From: Bimastos eiseni
Taxonomy: Eukaryota > Annelida > Clitellata > Crassiclitellata > Lumbricidae
Length of the DNA: 64,000 nt
Assembly (NCBI GenBank): GCA_959347315.1
Contig: OY365810.1
Span: forward strand, 15,928,500-15,992,499
Direction of reading: 5' to 3'
Under the pieces are notes generated by a model. The model was not told the DNA's origin. It worked only from the letters and a program-made list of their open reading frames with translations, and made no database searches. The translations under genes and the position numbers were made by a program. This document shows positions 22,880 to 33,158 of this stretch, piece by piece. Each line of letters starts with the position of its first letter. Position 1 is the first letter of the stretch.

Positions 22880-23039
22880 ATGGCGACTCGAGTTATAGTT
22901 ATAGACTTCGACCGCAGATTAGTACAATTAGTTGAAAGAAATCCTATTTTATGGGACACTCGGACTGATTGTTATAAGTTAAGCGAGAGAAAACCTAGCG
23001 TCTGGGCAGATATTGCGGACGAAATTGAAACTAGTCCAG
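22880..23039 (+). CDS. MADF-BESS exon 1: first half of MADF domain
   Basis: ATG in the context TTTAACATGGCG; donor CCAG/GTATTT at 23039/23040; phase 1 end. The translation carries the MADF opening: LVQLVERNPILWDTRTDCYK, then a SVWADIADEIE helix ending in SP before the split Gly codon. The LWD and W-x-x-IA-x-E residues are the conserved helix-1 and helix-2 positions. Confidence 0.85.
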
Positions 23040-25675
23040 GTATTTTTTTCATACTGACCATAGATATGATGCAGAGAAATTAAGTCGTTTTCATCACTTT
23101 TTAACAATATGAAGTCATCATTCTGTCCTGGACCATTCAGTTTCCGGATTGTTCCAATCCGGGATATTCAAAACCGTTGGAGTAGATGGGTGGTCGCACG
23201 CTTTTCCTTTGTGACTGTCATCTGGGCATCATTTCTATGTTTGTACAGTGTCAGCATAAGTTGTGCTGCATAAATACAGAAAGCCACTAAATGACAAAAT
23301 ATCTAGTGTGATTGAGCTTTGCTTAAGCTTATGAAATATCGATCCATATGTGCTATTATGATTTATTATTATGGAAACTGTGTTATTACTTCCAGGCACA
23401 GCTAAGCAACGATAGAATGACATGCGGACGCAATATCGCAAGTACTTAATCAAGATGCAGAAATGGAAGCTGCTGGTTGCTAGTGATTCAGGACTGAATA
23501 AAAGCCCACCTCCAAAGAAATACAAATATGCAGATGATCTTCAGTTTCTTAATGACATTTTGAACTTTGAGCCTACCGAGGAAATTCACGTATATGGAGA
23601 TCACGTCGGAGATGTCAGTTCTACCATTTCTTGGTATCATTTACACATTTGTGTGAATATAGCTTTAAGGCAATCTAATTTTTTAACCGAAATTTGATAC
23701 CGCCCTTCTTCCAACATTTTTCGCTCAGAAGTGCACACACACGCATCAACGGCGCAATTGCAGTTGTACTGCAGAGCAATTGTGAGCTAAGGACTTGCTC
23801 AAGGTCCCTACACAGTGACTCCCCGGACGAGGGTCGAACCCCCTCGCTCAGCACACACTGAACATTATGGGCCGATCGCTCTAACCGATTGGCCACCGTG
23901 CCACACACGGTCGGGGTGTTTACTGAAATGCATGCATAATGACCTATATAGCTCCAAGAATCGGTCTATGGTCACTTCAAGTTAAATCATATTCAGCAAT
24001 CATTGTTCATTAGAAATAATAGAACGTCTGTCACTGAAAACAGGAGCAAGTAGTTGATGGATTAGACAAAGGACTGTCAAATGAGAGGAATAGTTTGATG
24101 TCATCTGAAAACAAATGATAGTATAGATTGGTCAGTAGGTAGTTTACTGAATGGTGTAGTGTAAACAGGAGAGGACCAATACACATCCTTACAGAACCCT
24201 CATTTCAATATTGTAGGTATCAAAGTGAACCGATTTATATGAGCTGACTGAGCCCAATGGTCTGAGTAAAGATGTGAATAGGCTATGAACACGTTGAACA
24301 GGACCCTTAAGATGAATCCGGCTGGTCCAAATTGGTCGTGTGTGAGTTTCTTAAACCAAGCTTCATAACCTATATAGGTCTGTTCATTTGCTTTCATTTA
24401 GTCTGAAATTTGATATCGCCCTTCTTCCAACATTTTTTTGCTCAGAAACTTGTGCACATGCCTCGACGGCACAATTGCAGTTGTACTGCAGAGCAATTGT
24501 GCGCAAAGGACTTACTCGAGGTCCTTACACAGTCACGCCTCGAACGAGGGTCGAACCAGCTCACTCAGTGCACACTGAGTGTTACGGGCCGACCGCAGCT
24601 CTAACCAATCAGCCACCGTGCCACACGGTGCTGTAAAAGAATCCACACAAGTTACTTAGTGTCATTTTTATATATTGAGCTATCCATCCTTTAGACCTGC
24701 ACTAGTTAAATATCCATTCACATCCCTGCACTGCTAAAGTAGTTTTGAATCCTTAAGGTGAGATGACCTTTAGGGGTCATCCATCTTGTATGTACAATTT
24801 AAATTGATAAACATTTTGAAGATCAGAAAGTCTCAAAGCCCCATGGTAGAATCCAAATAGTTTTATTTAAGTTTCAGCTTTGAAAAGTTTCTCTTACATA
24901 AAGCCAAAGACACACAAGGGACTTTAAAAAAATTTTTTTAATCTGTTCTTGTTAATTTAGAAATACTAATGCTCTGACAAAATATTTTGACAGTATTTTG
25001 ACATCACTTCTCTGAAGGTATCACCAAGTGCAACCTGCTGTTACACCACTGATTAAATATAGACCTTTATATACGATTTTGGGATACATCAAGCATAGGT
25101 ATGTAGGTGGGGGTGTTAAGATGAGTGCGCGTGTGTACAGAGATTGGTCAATTTTTAGGGAGTTTGCATACTAAATGAATAGCTCCTTCCTTTATTTCAC
25201 AATAGACTCAAGAATTATTGTGTAACAGGTTCTGAACTTTAAGATGAGTATTTGTGGAGATTTGAGGATATTCATTTTAGCTTTCTGCTTTCAGTTTGAA
25301 GCAGACTTAGATCCTGACAGCATCAGCAGTGTGGACGATAGTAAAGTGGGACTCAAGAGGCAAAAATCTGATCTCGACTATTGCGACATGCTTAAGGGTG
25401 CTGTGAAGTCCATAGACAAACTAACTTCGTCTGTAAACACTGCTGCAAAAGACGACGTCAGCGAAATTCAGGACGACGACGACTGGTTATTTGCTCGACG
25501 TATTTATCTTAAGCTGAAGGCGATTCCAAACAATCGAGACAAGGAATTATTTAAGCTGAAGGTGGACACAGACCTACTGAGTATGATGTATGGTGGAACA
25601 GCACCAACGCTGGGCACTCCTATCGTACTAGCAGATGAATTTAGCTTGCCCAGCGAATATACTGCTTCGAGCTGA
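22880..25675 (+). CDS. MADF-BESS DNA-binding protein, with in-frame TAG in the MADF domain (whole gene)
   Basis: Three exons with consistent phases: 22880-23039, 23396-23613 and 25295-25675, giving 253 codons including the final stop. The N-terminal MADF domain (a Myb/SANT-like DNA-binding fold) spans exons 1 and 2. A BESS motif, the usual partner of MADF that mediates protein interactions, lies near the C-terminus in exon 3. Codon 60, at 23413-23415, is TAG where the MADF consensus has Trp; either the gene is recently inactivated, the base is an error or polymorphism, or the codon is recoded. All other exon sequence is open with good splice sites and a family-like C-terminus, which argues against an old pseudogene. 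The second intron holds two SINEs and a LINE fragment. Confidence 0.8.
23396..23613 (+). CDS. MADF-BESS exon 2: second half of MADF domain with TAG at the conserved Trp
   Basis: The acceptor is TTACTTCCAG ending at 23395, and the most likely donor is GGAGAT/GTCAGT at 23613/23614; phase 1 to 0. The translation is GTAKQR, stop, NDMRTQYRKYL, matching the MADF helix-3 pattern K-x-R-W-x-x-(L/M)R-x-x-Y. The stop replaces the Trp (TGG to TAG at 23413-23415). The rest reads on as YADDLQFLNDILNFEPTEE, a conserved-looking linker. Confidence 0.75.
23690..23909 (-). mobile_element. tRNA-derived SINE in MADF-BESS intron 2
   Basis: On the minus strand the copy starts GGCACGGTGGCCAATCGGTT, contains A-box-like GGTTAGAGCG and B-box-like GGTTCGACCCT, then a body with GCTCACAATTGCTCTGCAGT, and ends TATCAAATTT. 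A second copy at 24406-24630 has the same length and orientation. Confidence 0.8.
24050..24210 (-). mobile_element. LINE reverse-transcriptase fragment
   Basis: The minus strand gives an open frame with GSVRMCIGPLLFTLHHS and, 19 residues later, YHLFSDDIKLFLSF. These are the reverse-transcriptase GSVLGPLLF motif and the catalytic F/Y-x-DD box (here FSDD). There is no Met and no other RT block around it. Related minus-strand fragments lie at 31423-31653, 34060-34330 and 60960-61112. Confidence 0.7.
24406..24630 (-). mobile_element. tRNA-derived SINE, second copy in the same intron
   Basis: Same structure as 23690-23909: tRNA-like head at the right end (minus strand) with GGTTAGAGC and a B-box region, a body containing CACAATTGCTCTGCAGTACA, and the terminal ATATCAAATTT. 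The two copies differ by scattered substitutions and small indels. Confidence 0.8.
24631..25294. other. MADF-BESS intron 2, remainder
   Basis: AT-rich intron with no recognised element, ending in the polypyrimidine acceptor TTTCTGCTTTCAG at 25282-25294. Confidence 0.5.
25295..25675 (+). CDS. MADF-BESS exon 3: BESS motif and C-terminus
   Basis: It follows the acceptor CTGCTTTCAG in phase 0. It starts FEADLDPDSISSVDDSK, has a basic/acidic linker (KRQKSDLDY), then DDDDWLFARRIYLKLKAI followed by a RDKELFKLKVDTDLL helix. This fits the BESS motif: an acidic start, two amphipathic helices, and a basic turn. It ends LPSEYTASS before TGA at 25673-25675. It is encoded separately from the MADF domain, as usual for the family. 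Confidence 0.83.
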   Translation, partial: FEADLDPDSISSVDDSKVGLKRQKSDLDYCDMLKGAVKSIDKLTSSVNTAAKDDVSEIQDDDDWLFARRIYLKLKAIPNNRDKELFKLKVDTDLLSMMYGGTAPTLGTPIVLADEFSLPSEYTASS

Positions 25676-26167
25676 AATGAGTTGATTACACAGAGATTGA
25701 CAGTTTCATTCATTGTCTTATGATTGTTGCATTATCATAATTTGTTGACTACTGGTACCTTTACCTCTGCTCTTAAAAGTTGTTAAAATTCATTCTGGAA
25801 ATGCTCAGATGTGATGTGCCAAAAACAGATATTTATGACACCGGTATTCTTGTAAAATTTTGCATTTACTATATGGACTGATTCTAGACAGTTGTCTGGT
25901 CAGTGCATAAACTAAAATTTTTCTATGGTCACATGTTTTATGACCATGTTATGCTATTATGTAAGTTTTGTGGCAGTATTAGTTTCTGATCTCTCCTTAT
26001 ATCAATTTTGATTGCAGGTGTTACCATCCTGTAAGATTATTCTAGTTTTTGTATAGATTTTGGAGTCTGTTATGAGACAGTGATAGAGTATTAATTTTAG
26101 CAAACACTTATCTACCGTAACGTACAATTCAATCCATGTATGTTCTGTCAGAATTGTAGTTGAAATG
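25676..26167. other. 3' flank of the MADF-BESS gene
   Basis: Probable 3' untranslated sequence. The first clear plus-strand AATAAA lies at 26616-26621 inside the inverted-repeat element that follows. Confidence 0.4.
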
Positions 26168-26733
26168 TTGGTATGCACTGTGAGAGGCACTATATTAACT
26201 TATAGTGTATTATATTATATTAACTTATAACTTAACTTATCATGAAATGTTATGTTAAATGAAATGTTAGAAGAATAGTTGTTGAAATGTTAATTATTAC
26301 CCACTTAATGTAAAATCTTATTCAGAAGATACCAGCCTGATTTTATTCTTCATTGTGTAAGTCATTGCCAGTGACAGATTTCCTAGACCTGATTCTTCTG
26401 GCTACCATTTGGTCAGTGTGTTGCAATTTTGAGCAGTCCGTGAACCTGCTGTAATATACTACCTGTATTGTGGCAGCTCACAATCGGCTAAAAGTTTTCA
26501 ATGGAGAGACAATTAATTGTAAATACGGGATGATGTAATTACAAAACAAAAATCAGAATTAAAAATACTTGCATGCTGTGTAACTTCTACACATTTGGGA
26601 ATGGGCAGCCCTATAAATAAAAGTTGAAAATATTACCATATCAATTTGTTCCATTATGAAAAAATACACTGCTCTTTTCATATATTTTATTGTATCTATA
26701 AGTTAATATAGTGCCTCTCACAGTGCATACCAA
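26168..26733. mobile_element. Non-autonomous DNA element with perfect 38-bp terminal inverted repeats
   Basis: The left arm 26168-26205 (starting TTGGTATGCACTGTGAGAGG) is the exact reverse complement of the right arm 26696-26733, with no mismatch that I can see. The 490-bp interior is AT-rich and non-coding. I cannot define a target duplication: the immediate flanks (AAATG and TCAGA) do not match. Identical arms imply a young insertion or gene-converted arms. The superfamily is undetermined; an inner TA next to TGCACTGTG would fit Tc1/mariner only if TTGG/CCAA is coincidental. Confidence 0.7.
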
Positions 26734-27169
26734 TCAGAGGCGCTACGAGAACCAGATAAGTTAGTATCTTTCGGTTGATCCTGTTTCGATAGTGCAGGGC
26801 CAATGAAGGCAAAGGTTCATGCTTTAGCCATTAATAGTCCTAGCTCATGGGGCAGAGATCATGCCATTCTGGCAAGTGTAGCAGGCAAAGGAAGTGGCAG
26901 AGGACAGAAGGTGGATGAAGTCATAGACGATGAGGTCACAGAGATACTGAGCAGCTTGTTTATAGTGGCCCTCTGGGTTTATAATTCTTCCGGTTGATCC
27001 TAATGAAACCAAATAATGTAGAAATGATAACTGATTTTGGAAAATTTTACTTACAGATCTATTGCAGTTAGTAGCTATTAAAGACCTATACATTTGTTTG
27101 CCAATGTCACATATCATATAAAACTAGTGTCACATCATGTAAACAAGATGACTACTCCGCCTGCACACT
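26734..27169. other. Intergenic, possible LINE debris
   Basis: A plus-strand frame at 26803-26997 contains WGRDHAILASVAGKGSGRGQ and DEVTEILSS, vaguely like the Arg/Lys-rich tail of LINE ORF2 proteins, but it is too short to call firmly. Confidence 0.25.
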
Positions 27170-27370
27170 TTTCGGGGTGCAATGACAGGGTGTTCCAAGC
27201 ATTGACTTGCAGTTCACTTAAGGAGCATGAACCTGGATGGGGGAAGTCGATCTTCACCCACTGAACTTTATATTACAGAGTGTCTGAAGAGGAGACCTGG
27301 ATGACTTGCAGAGTTGTGGAAACAGTTATGCTCCAGATAGGTGCATGCCATTGATGATCCTGAAATACTA
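27170..27370 (+). mobile_element. LINE 3' end, degenerate
   Basis: The forward frame ends WMTCRVVETVMLQIGACH followed by stops and GATGAT, parallel to the 3' end at 2560-2625 (shared (A/T)GTxGAAACAG and CGCCATTGATGAT/GCCATTGATGAT words). The upstream reverse transcriptase is missing, consistent with 5' truncation. Confidence 0.5.
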
Positions 27371-27601
27371 GACGATATAAGAGTGTCTAATCAAAATTTA
27401 TTCCATGCTAATTTTTTAACTGAGCTTCAATACATTCCATCTGTGAGCATTAACTATTGTGAGCACTTTGGCAGTTATCAGTGAAAGTTAGATGTGAGGT
27501 GCAATGTAATCACCTGCATATCACTGGCCAAATGCAGTGCACACCTTCACTCTGTCTAATGGTTTTCTGTAAAGGACACAACACAGTTGAAAAGCTCCTA
27601 A

Positions 27602-28085
27602 GGGCCCATCCACATATTACCTACGCATAAAAATCGGCTTTTCGGACCCTCTGTTGCACCGCGTACATTTCGTGGACCCCTCCCCCCCATGCATACGTCT
27701 ATTTGAGGTCTACTCCCCTATTGCAAAGGTTAAATAGTTAAAAACATCTATAAGACATTGATTTTACCACAGGCTATTTAGTTTTGTTAAGCATCATATT
27801 TAACAGCTTAAATTTGTTAACTAATGAAGAAATAAAACACTTGCATTTGAAACCGTTTTAATGCTATATAAAATTGATTAAGCAGGAATATAGTCTGTGA
27901 TTGGGTTTACAGTTCTGATTTTAATATTCCATATTGTGAACGTCATAATTAGACAATTACATTTGCGTACGTACTTATTTTCTGGACCCCTCCCCACCAT
28001 ATGCAGTGTTATGCACCCGTACGCAAAATCGCCGAAATTTAAAACCCCGCCCCCCTCACTGCGTACGTAAGATGTGGACGACCCA
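27602..28085. mobile_element. PIF/Harbinger-like MITE with TAA target duplication
   Basis: The left end GGGCCCATCCACATATTACC and the inverted right end TGGGTCGTCCACATCTTACG form an imperfect inverted repeat around TCCACAT(A/C)TTAC. Flanks are TAA at 27599-27601 and 28086-28088. Sub-terminal C-rich blocks and GTACG(T/C) words recur in both arms (GGACCCCTCCCC near 27673 and 27982). It is 484 bp with no transposase. Confidence 0.72.
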
Positions 28086-28456
28086 TAAACACATACCTCA
28101 CAAGTCAGCCGTACCCAAGAGTGAAAGTGTCAGTTTGGAGACACAGTCTGGGACAAATGCTGCCAATAGGGGATCATCTAATTTGTCACATCCTCACACT
28201 ATCATGCACCAGTCTATTCTCCACAGAATTCAGTCAACATACATGCTCTTCTACACATAGCGTCGTGTGACATTTCTATGGCCTGTCATCTCACTGCAGC
28301 CAGTTTTGAATATATTAGCTCTAACTAGGAAAGTAAAAAAGCCAGAGCAATCGTATTTACTCATTTACATAAACTAATCGGGGAGCTGATTGAAATTCAC
28401 ATGTAGGCACATTCCAATTATGTGCAATCTGCTACAAAATAAAAAATTATTTAATA

Positions 28457-28462
28457 TTTATT
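28457..28462 (-). terminator. Poly(A) signal for SRP9
   Basis: AATAAA on the minus strand lies about 290 bp downstream of the SRP9 stop codon, followed by an A/T-rich stretch. It is the nearest canonical signal. Confidence 0.45.
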
Positions 28463-28747
28463 TTGAGTACAGTTAAAATAAGAACTGAACTAAACATTTC
28501 ATCACAAATGCTGTCTACTAGAACAGAGGAAAGTGTAGCTCTTCTTCTTATTTTGTCGGTTATAGTCAAAAAGTACACAATGTGCAACTCCATAAAATGC
28601 TTTCCCGATGAAAATATACAACAAAGCTAGTAATCCAAACTCGACTGGCATTCGTCCAGTTGTGCTCCAGAACTTGTCTTGGCATTGATCCGTCATTATC
28701 AGGGAATTTGACAGCAGTTGTTGAACAAAGTCAAGGCTAGAACTTGT

Positions 28748-28855
28748 CTATTTTGCATGAATTGGATCTTTTGACGCCATGTGCCTCATCAGTTGACCAG
28801 TGAATTTCTCGACTTTCTTGACATCCTGTGTGTGCTCAGTTCTGTACTGCAGGCA
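28748..28855 (-). CDS. SRP9: SRP9 exon 3
   Basis: The acceptor is TGATTTTAG ending at 28856, and the stop is TAG at 28750-28748. It reads [20 protein letters not shown], then [15 protein letters not shown]. The C-L-x-Y-(K/R)-T opening and the VKK-EK helix match the family's C-terminal half. Confidence 0.92.
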   Translation of the reverse strand, partial: CLQYRTEHTQDVKKVEKFTGQLMRHMASKDPIHAK

Positions 28856-31800
28856 CTAAAATCAATCAGCAGCAATTAAATGTAACAATTGCCAAACTCA
28901 CACATAGCAATGAAATAATGAAAACATATCTGCTTCTGTATAATTATGTCCTTGTTGAACTATTTACATGCACTGAAACTACAAAAATGCTCAAAATGAC
29001 AGAGATGAAAGGAATCAGTGTTTGCTACAATTTTAAATTAATTTAAGCACACCTTCCTTGTAAATTAGACATCAGCACAGTAGAAACAATTAATAACAAT
29101 GATAATAATATATAACAACAGAGATTCGGTCACTGAATAAAGCTTTCACTTTGGTTTGACAGCGACAGAACACTTCACATAGGAATTCTGAGACAGTAAA
29201 TTACATACCACTCTACAAAAAATCAATCTACCTCACACAGTTGTGTACTCAACCGGCACACTGTCCTATGACACATTCAAGAACATCCTCTTGACATCTG
29301 TTTGTTCCAACTTACCCAAACATACTTGTAGTTTCAGTGCATTTTCATACACAGGCCGATGAAACTCGCTACTATCAGCTTTGCAAGACCCCTCACTTTT
29401 TTTATTTATCTTCACAAATAATTGAATACTCCGCTTATTCAGGCTATCTACACTTTAAAATGCGATTTTTTTTAAATTGATACAATTTATATATCTCATT
29501 AATAAAAATACTAATAGCACATTTATTTCTGATGCTCTAAAATAAATGCAGACTAATTAAGGCATCATAATTAAGCAGCCATGTAACTGGTACTTACAAC
29601 TTTGTCGTCCGTCATTTTCACTGTTAAATAGCCCTTGCTGTGTCCATACTTGATAACAAAGCGACACTAAAGATCAATAGAAACCATTTTTTAGATAAAA
29701 ATACTCACTTGTATTTAAACAAGAGCAATTTACTAACAACTATATGTCAGAAATAGTACTATTATCACTGTGTAAACCACTACTGGATTCGTGGTGTCAT
29801 CCTCCCCATGCTCAAAGTAATTGGCTCTAAGACATGTTTCAATATACATGGCAAGCACACAAATATAGAAAACACCTGACCAGTTCAGCTTGGACTTATA
29901 CATTCTGACAACTGGCTCCTGTTTCAAAATTGCATAATTTATTTACATATATGAGAACTAGACTGCATCTATAAAGCTATCAAAATCTCAACCACAATTC
30001 TTCTCTGTTATCACAACTTTCCATACTAACCCGCCACCATCTGCCTGTCTGTGTATCAATACTTCCACTTACAAATTATTACTCATTAGAGATGCTACTG
30101 AAATGTCGATTGAAAACCATAATTGGACAAATTAGGGCGAACATTCAGGATCGGAGTACATATGTTTCCGATAATATATGACGTATTTAGTCCGCTGTGT
30201 TACTGTGCTCAGTAACCTCCCATAAGGTACCCACCAGACATATATGAAGGAATCGGTTGATGGCATTTCAAACAATGACATCAATTAATATATAGTCTGT
30301 GTATATCTTGCAGGAACAAATGACAGAACATGAGAATTCTTAAACCACATTCATAGACCCATGCTCATTTAAAACCCTCACATTGCTCATCTCCCCTGCC
30401 CAGAGGTGTAACAAAGTTCTGAAAAGTGGGGGGCATAATTTAAAAAACATCGCACAAAGTGAAAAAAATTTTTTACTCCCCCACTTTTTGAATATTGCCC
30501 CCCCCCAGAAATTTGAAAAATGGGAGGCACAAATTATTTTTACTAAGGTAATCTTAACAAGCCATTGGATAAACATAAAAAAGAACCGATTTGGGGGGCA
30601 TTGAGCACTAAAACTGGGGTTTTGAAACTGGGGCGGCCGGTGTCCCCCCCGCCCCCGCTTATTACACCCCTGTCCCTGCTACTCCCACATTTCTACCTAC
30701 ACCACTGATGTCCTACGCTGGCCTCCCATATCCAATGCACCGTACTGCTTCTAGTCCTAAGACTAAATGCACAAACCTCTGTCAGTATCTCATCCCTAAG
30801 TCTCTCGTCTGCTGATCAACTTGATCTATTGCCCTGAACAAGGACTGCTATGACCCAACATGATACCTTTGCCATTGTAGGTCGTTCCGTGCGACATGAC
30901 TTATCCCCACAATCCAAGGTATGATAATAATCTGGGACCCACTCTCATCGTCTGGAAGACTTTCTTATTTCCTTGGAGTCGTCATGCTGATAAGAGTTTC
31001 TGAATAACTAGAATACCGTATGAAGTGCTTCATAAATTGTCAGATATGACAAACCCATGCACCATGTTACTACATTTTTGCTCAAAATAGTCCCTCCGAT
31101 AGTTGCAGAGCTCTACTTTCTCTTGTAATCTTGGAAGTCATATTGCTTAATCATAATCTTCAAACTTATAAAGTACAGGTCAACAGTTATTCGTGAGCCC
31201 TTCGTCGAATGACCGAGACAATCCCGGAATCGACCCTAGCCATCCTGCATCCTGGTCAATGCTTATTTTGTCCAAGAATCGAGGAATAGGTAAGTAATTA
31301 CAAAGATTATGCAATTCAAATACATTATCCAAATCCAGGCAACATGAGCAATAATATAATACAACATATTAATTCTCAATGTTCATAATCATAATTTCAT
31401 TGTGTTTCCACTAATCGAAGTCTCAAACATCATTCAAAATACAAAATACAGTGTTAACTGGGAAAGGTCCCAGAATGGGCTTGTTCAGAGTTGTCAACAA
31501 TATTAACCATGTGGAGTAATTGTGTGATGGAGTTTTGGGAGAAGGATATATGGAGTTGTATGTCATCAGACAGAAAAAGCTTCTATGACTTAATAGTGTA
31601 GTATAATGCAGGATGAAGAGGAGTGTATCCAGGACAGAGCCTTGCGAGAACACAACAAGAGATTGGGAGCAGTTGTGAGCAGTGGATGAACCGTTGTTTG
31701 TTTATAAATAGGCCGCCAGCAAGTGACAGTTTTTCTAGGCACGTAATAATTTAATTAAACATATATATACTTTATGTCACAAAAGTATATCGCAACGACA

Positions 31801-31922
31801 AAAATCGCAACAATATGCTAGCGGCATTACACAAAAAACTGCGCAACAACCTTCATAGGGTCGGCCGTATACAGCCTCTCTGCAGCTTTCGTGAACTCTT
31901 CCCAAGTTGCAAAATAAGTCAT
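28748..31922 (-). CDS. SRP9: SRP9, signal recognition particle 9-kDa protein (whole gene)
   Basis: Three small exons join in phase 0: 31922-31851, 29666-29598 and 28855-28748 (TAG), giving 82 residues against 86 in human SRP9. The protein begins [18 protein letters not shown], continues with a [20 protein letters not shown] beta-hairpin, and ends with a Lys/His-rich helix ([17 protein letters not shown]). SRP9 pairs with SRP14 on the Alu domain of SRP RNA and slows translation while the ribosome is targeted to the ER; it acts in the cytosol. Splice sites: GAAG/GTTGTT, TTTAG/TG, GTT/GTAAGT, TTTAG/TGC. The first intron carries a hAT MITE and a LINE fragment. The gene is divergent from the ERC gene. 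Confidence 0.93.
29598..29666 (-). CDS. SRP9: SRP9 exon 2
   Basis: A 69-bp exon: acceptor ATCTTTAG ending at 29667, donor GTT/GTAAGT at 29598/29597. It encodes [20 protein letters not shown] then DKV, corresponding to the family's K-Y-x-H-x-x-G-x-L-x-V-K-x-TDD core. It is exactly 23 codons and phase 0 on both sides. Confidence 0.92.
30401..30672. mobile_element. Short hAT-like MITE with 8-bp target duplication
   Basis: The left end CAGAGGTGTAACAA and the inverted right end CAGGGGTGTAATAA match the CAGGGGTGTAA-type hAT terminus. The 8-bp flanks CCCCTGCC (30393-30400) and TCCCTGCT (30673-30680) agree at six positions. It is 272 bp, with G-rich ends and an A-rich centre. It sits in SRP9 intron 1. 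Confidence 0.65.
30673..31422. other. SRP9 intron 1, no further feature
   Basis: No coding frame, repeat or motif that I can name. Confidence 0.4.
31423..31690 (-). mobile_element. LINE reverse-transcriptase fragment, frameshifted
   Basis: The minus strand shows [20 protein letters not shown] and then, in another frame, [11 protein letters not shown], the RT motif pair seen in the fragment at 24050-24210. A frameshift lies between them. It is in SRP9 intron 1, sense to SRP9. Confidence 0.6.
31851..31922 (-). CDS. SRP9: SRP9 exon 1
   Basis: ATG at 31922-31920 followed by [20 protein letters not shown] and PMK, ending at donor GAAG/GTTGTT (31851/31850). TWEEF-x-x-AAE-x-LY is the family's N-terminal helix. 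The sequence upstream has no in-frame coding look. Confidence 0.93.
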
Positions 31923-32053
31923 GCTTCTTATCTGAAAAGCTTTAGCACAATACAATAGACAAAAATTCAAGACTTTAATTACTTAATAACTGCCAGCTTT
32001 AACGAGCCATCAACACAACCACAACTACAGTGACAGCACGCAGTCCACATCCG

Positions 32054-32061
32054 CCGGAAGT
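32054..32061. promoter_or_regulatory. ETS-type site upstream of SRP9
   Basis: CCGGAAGT, the ETS/GABP core common in promoters of ribosome- and translation-related genes, lies about 130 bp upstream of the SRP9 ATG. Confidence 0.45.
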
Positions 32062-33158
32062 TTATCTCAGAAGGAAGTGTGTTCGTGCTGCTTGAAGTAT
32101 GCTCAGGACCTTACTCGAAGCATCGTTTATTAGGTATCGTATAACCGCTTATTGAGAAAATAATATTATAGCTGACAGAAAGCAACCATTTACATAACAT
32201 AATAGGCTATAAGTCATATAAGACATAATATAAGACAATATTATACGAAGTAAGACCATCCGCATACGTCCACAAATTCCTTTAATGGTGGGACAAAAGA
32301 AATTGCCACATTGGCAGTATTAGGTGGCAATGTTACAGAAAACAGACAAACAGTTCGATTTAACGGCTGGGAGTTTTAATTATTATTCATGTGAATGACA
32401 TGACAAGACATCGCAATGTACAGAACAAACCGAAATGGATCACACGAGGCGCTAATAATATCATTTTCAATATAATATTAAGCCACAATATTTCGTAACC
32501 GCAATCTCGAAAGTCAAGCGCAGTGCAGCTGTCTATTCACGAGCGCTGCGCATAGTCATAAGGGTCAGAGCAAGGACAAATCCTTGGGTCAGAGGAGACA
32601 GAGTAGCCTACGTGGTCGTTGAGGGCTTGAGGTGGGTATTTCGTAGGTTGAGAATGGAAAGGTAGATAAGTTTTAGTCTTGTGGATTGAACGTTGAAGAA
32701 TTGAAAATTGCAGTAGACCTAATCTAGTTTGGAACGAACAATTGGTGGTTGCAATGAACATGGGCGGTATGCGGTGGAGTTCACGAATGTATATGAAGCA
32801 GGAGAGAGAGAGATTTGATATTTATAAAAAAATGAAGAAAGGCCATCAGCGACAGATAGGGAGGAACAGAGCTGAGCACAGTGAGCAGTGGGGGGAGGAG
32901 ATTTCCATTGAAGACAGAATTCACAGCTCTCCAGCGATGTCTTGAATTGGAGTGGATAAGTGAGCGAGTATTATTTCTTGGCTCAGTTACCATGTTTGCA
33001 TTTGTGTACTTTCTTGCTTTAAAAAATGTTTCGGTGTGATAAAACGATATTTGATATATTCTGCTTTGTTTGTGTCTAAAACTGTATCTACAATATTTGC
33101 ACTCTTCTATCGTAGTCTTTGTATACAGCACTGCTATGAGTCAATGATTGCGTGGGAG
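32062..33158. other. SRP9-ERC intergenic region
   Basis: No gene is supported. It may contain 5' non-coding exons of the plus-strand ERC gene, which I cannot place from sequence alone. A purine-rich stretch lies at 32740-32930. Confidence 0.3.

Noticed and set aside
13510..24630. tRNA-like sequences on the minus strand (GGTTAGAGCG, GGTTCGA)
   Set aside because: They are SINE heads: no complete cloverleaf, and each is joined to a shared non-tRNA body or is truncated.
26755..26999. CGGTTGATCCTG / CCGGTTGATCCT words resembling the start of small-subunit rRNA
   Set aside because: Only about 12 bases match and no rRNA sequence follows at either site.
28502..28696. Hydrophobic minus-strand frame (FGLLALLYIFIGKAFYGV) just after SRP9
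   Set aside because: It lies in the likely SRP9 3' untranslated region, between the stop and the poly(A) signal. I recognise no family and no separate promoter.
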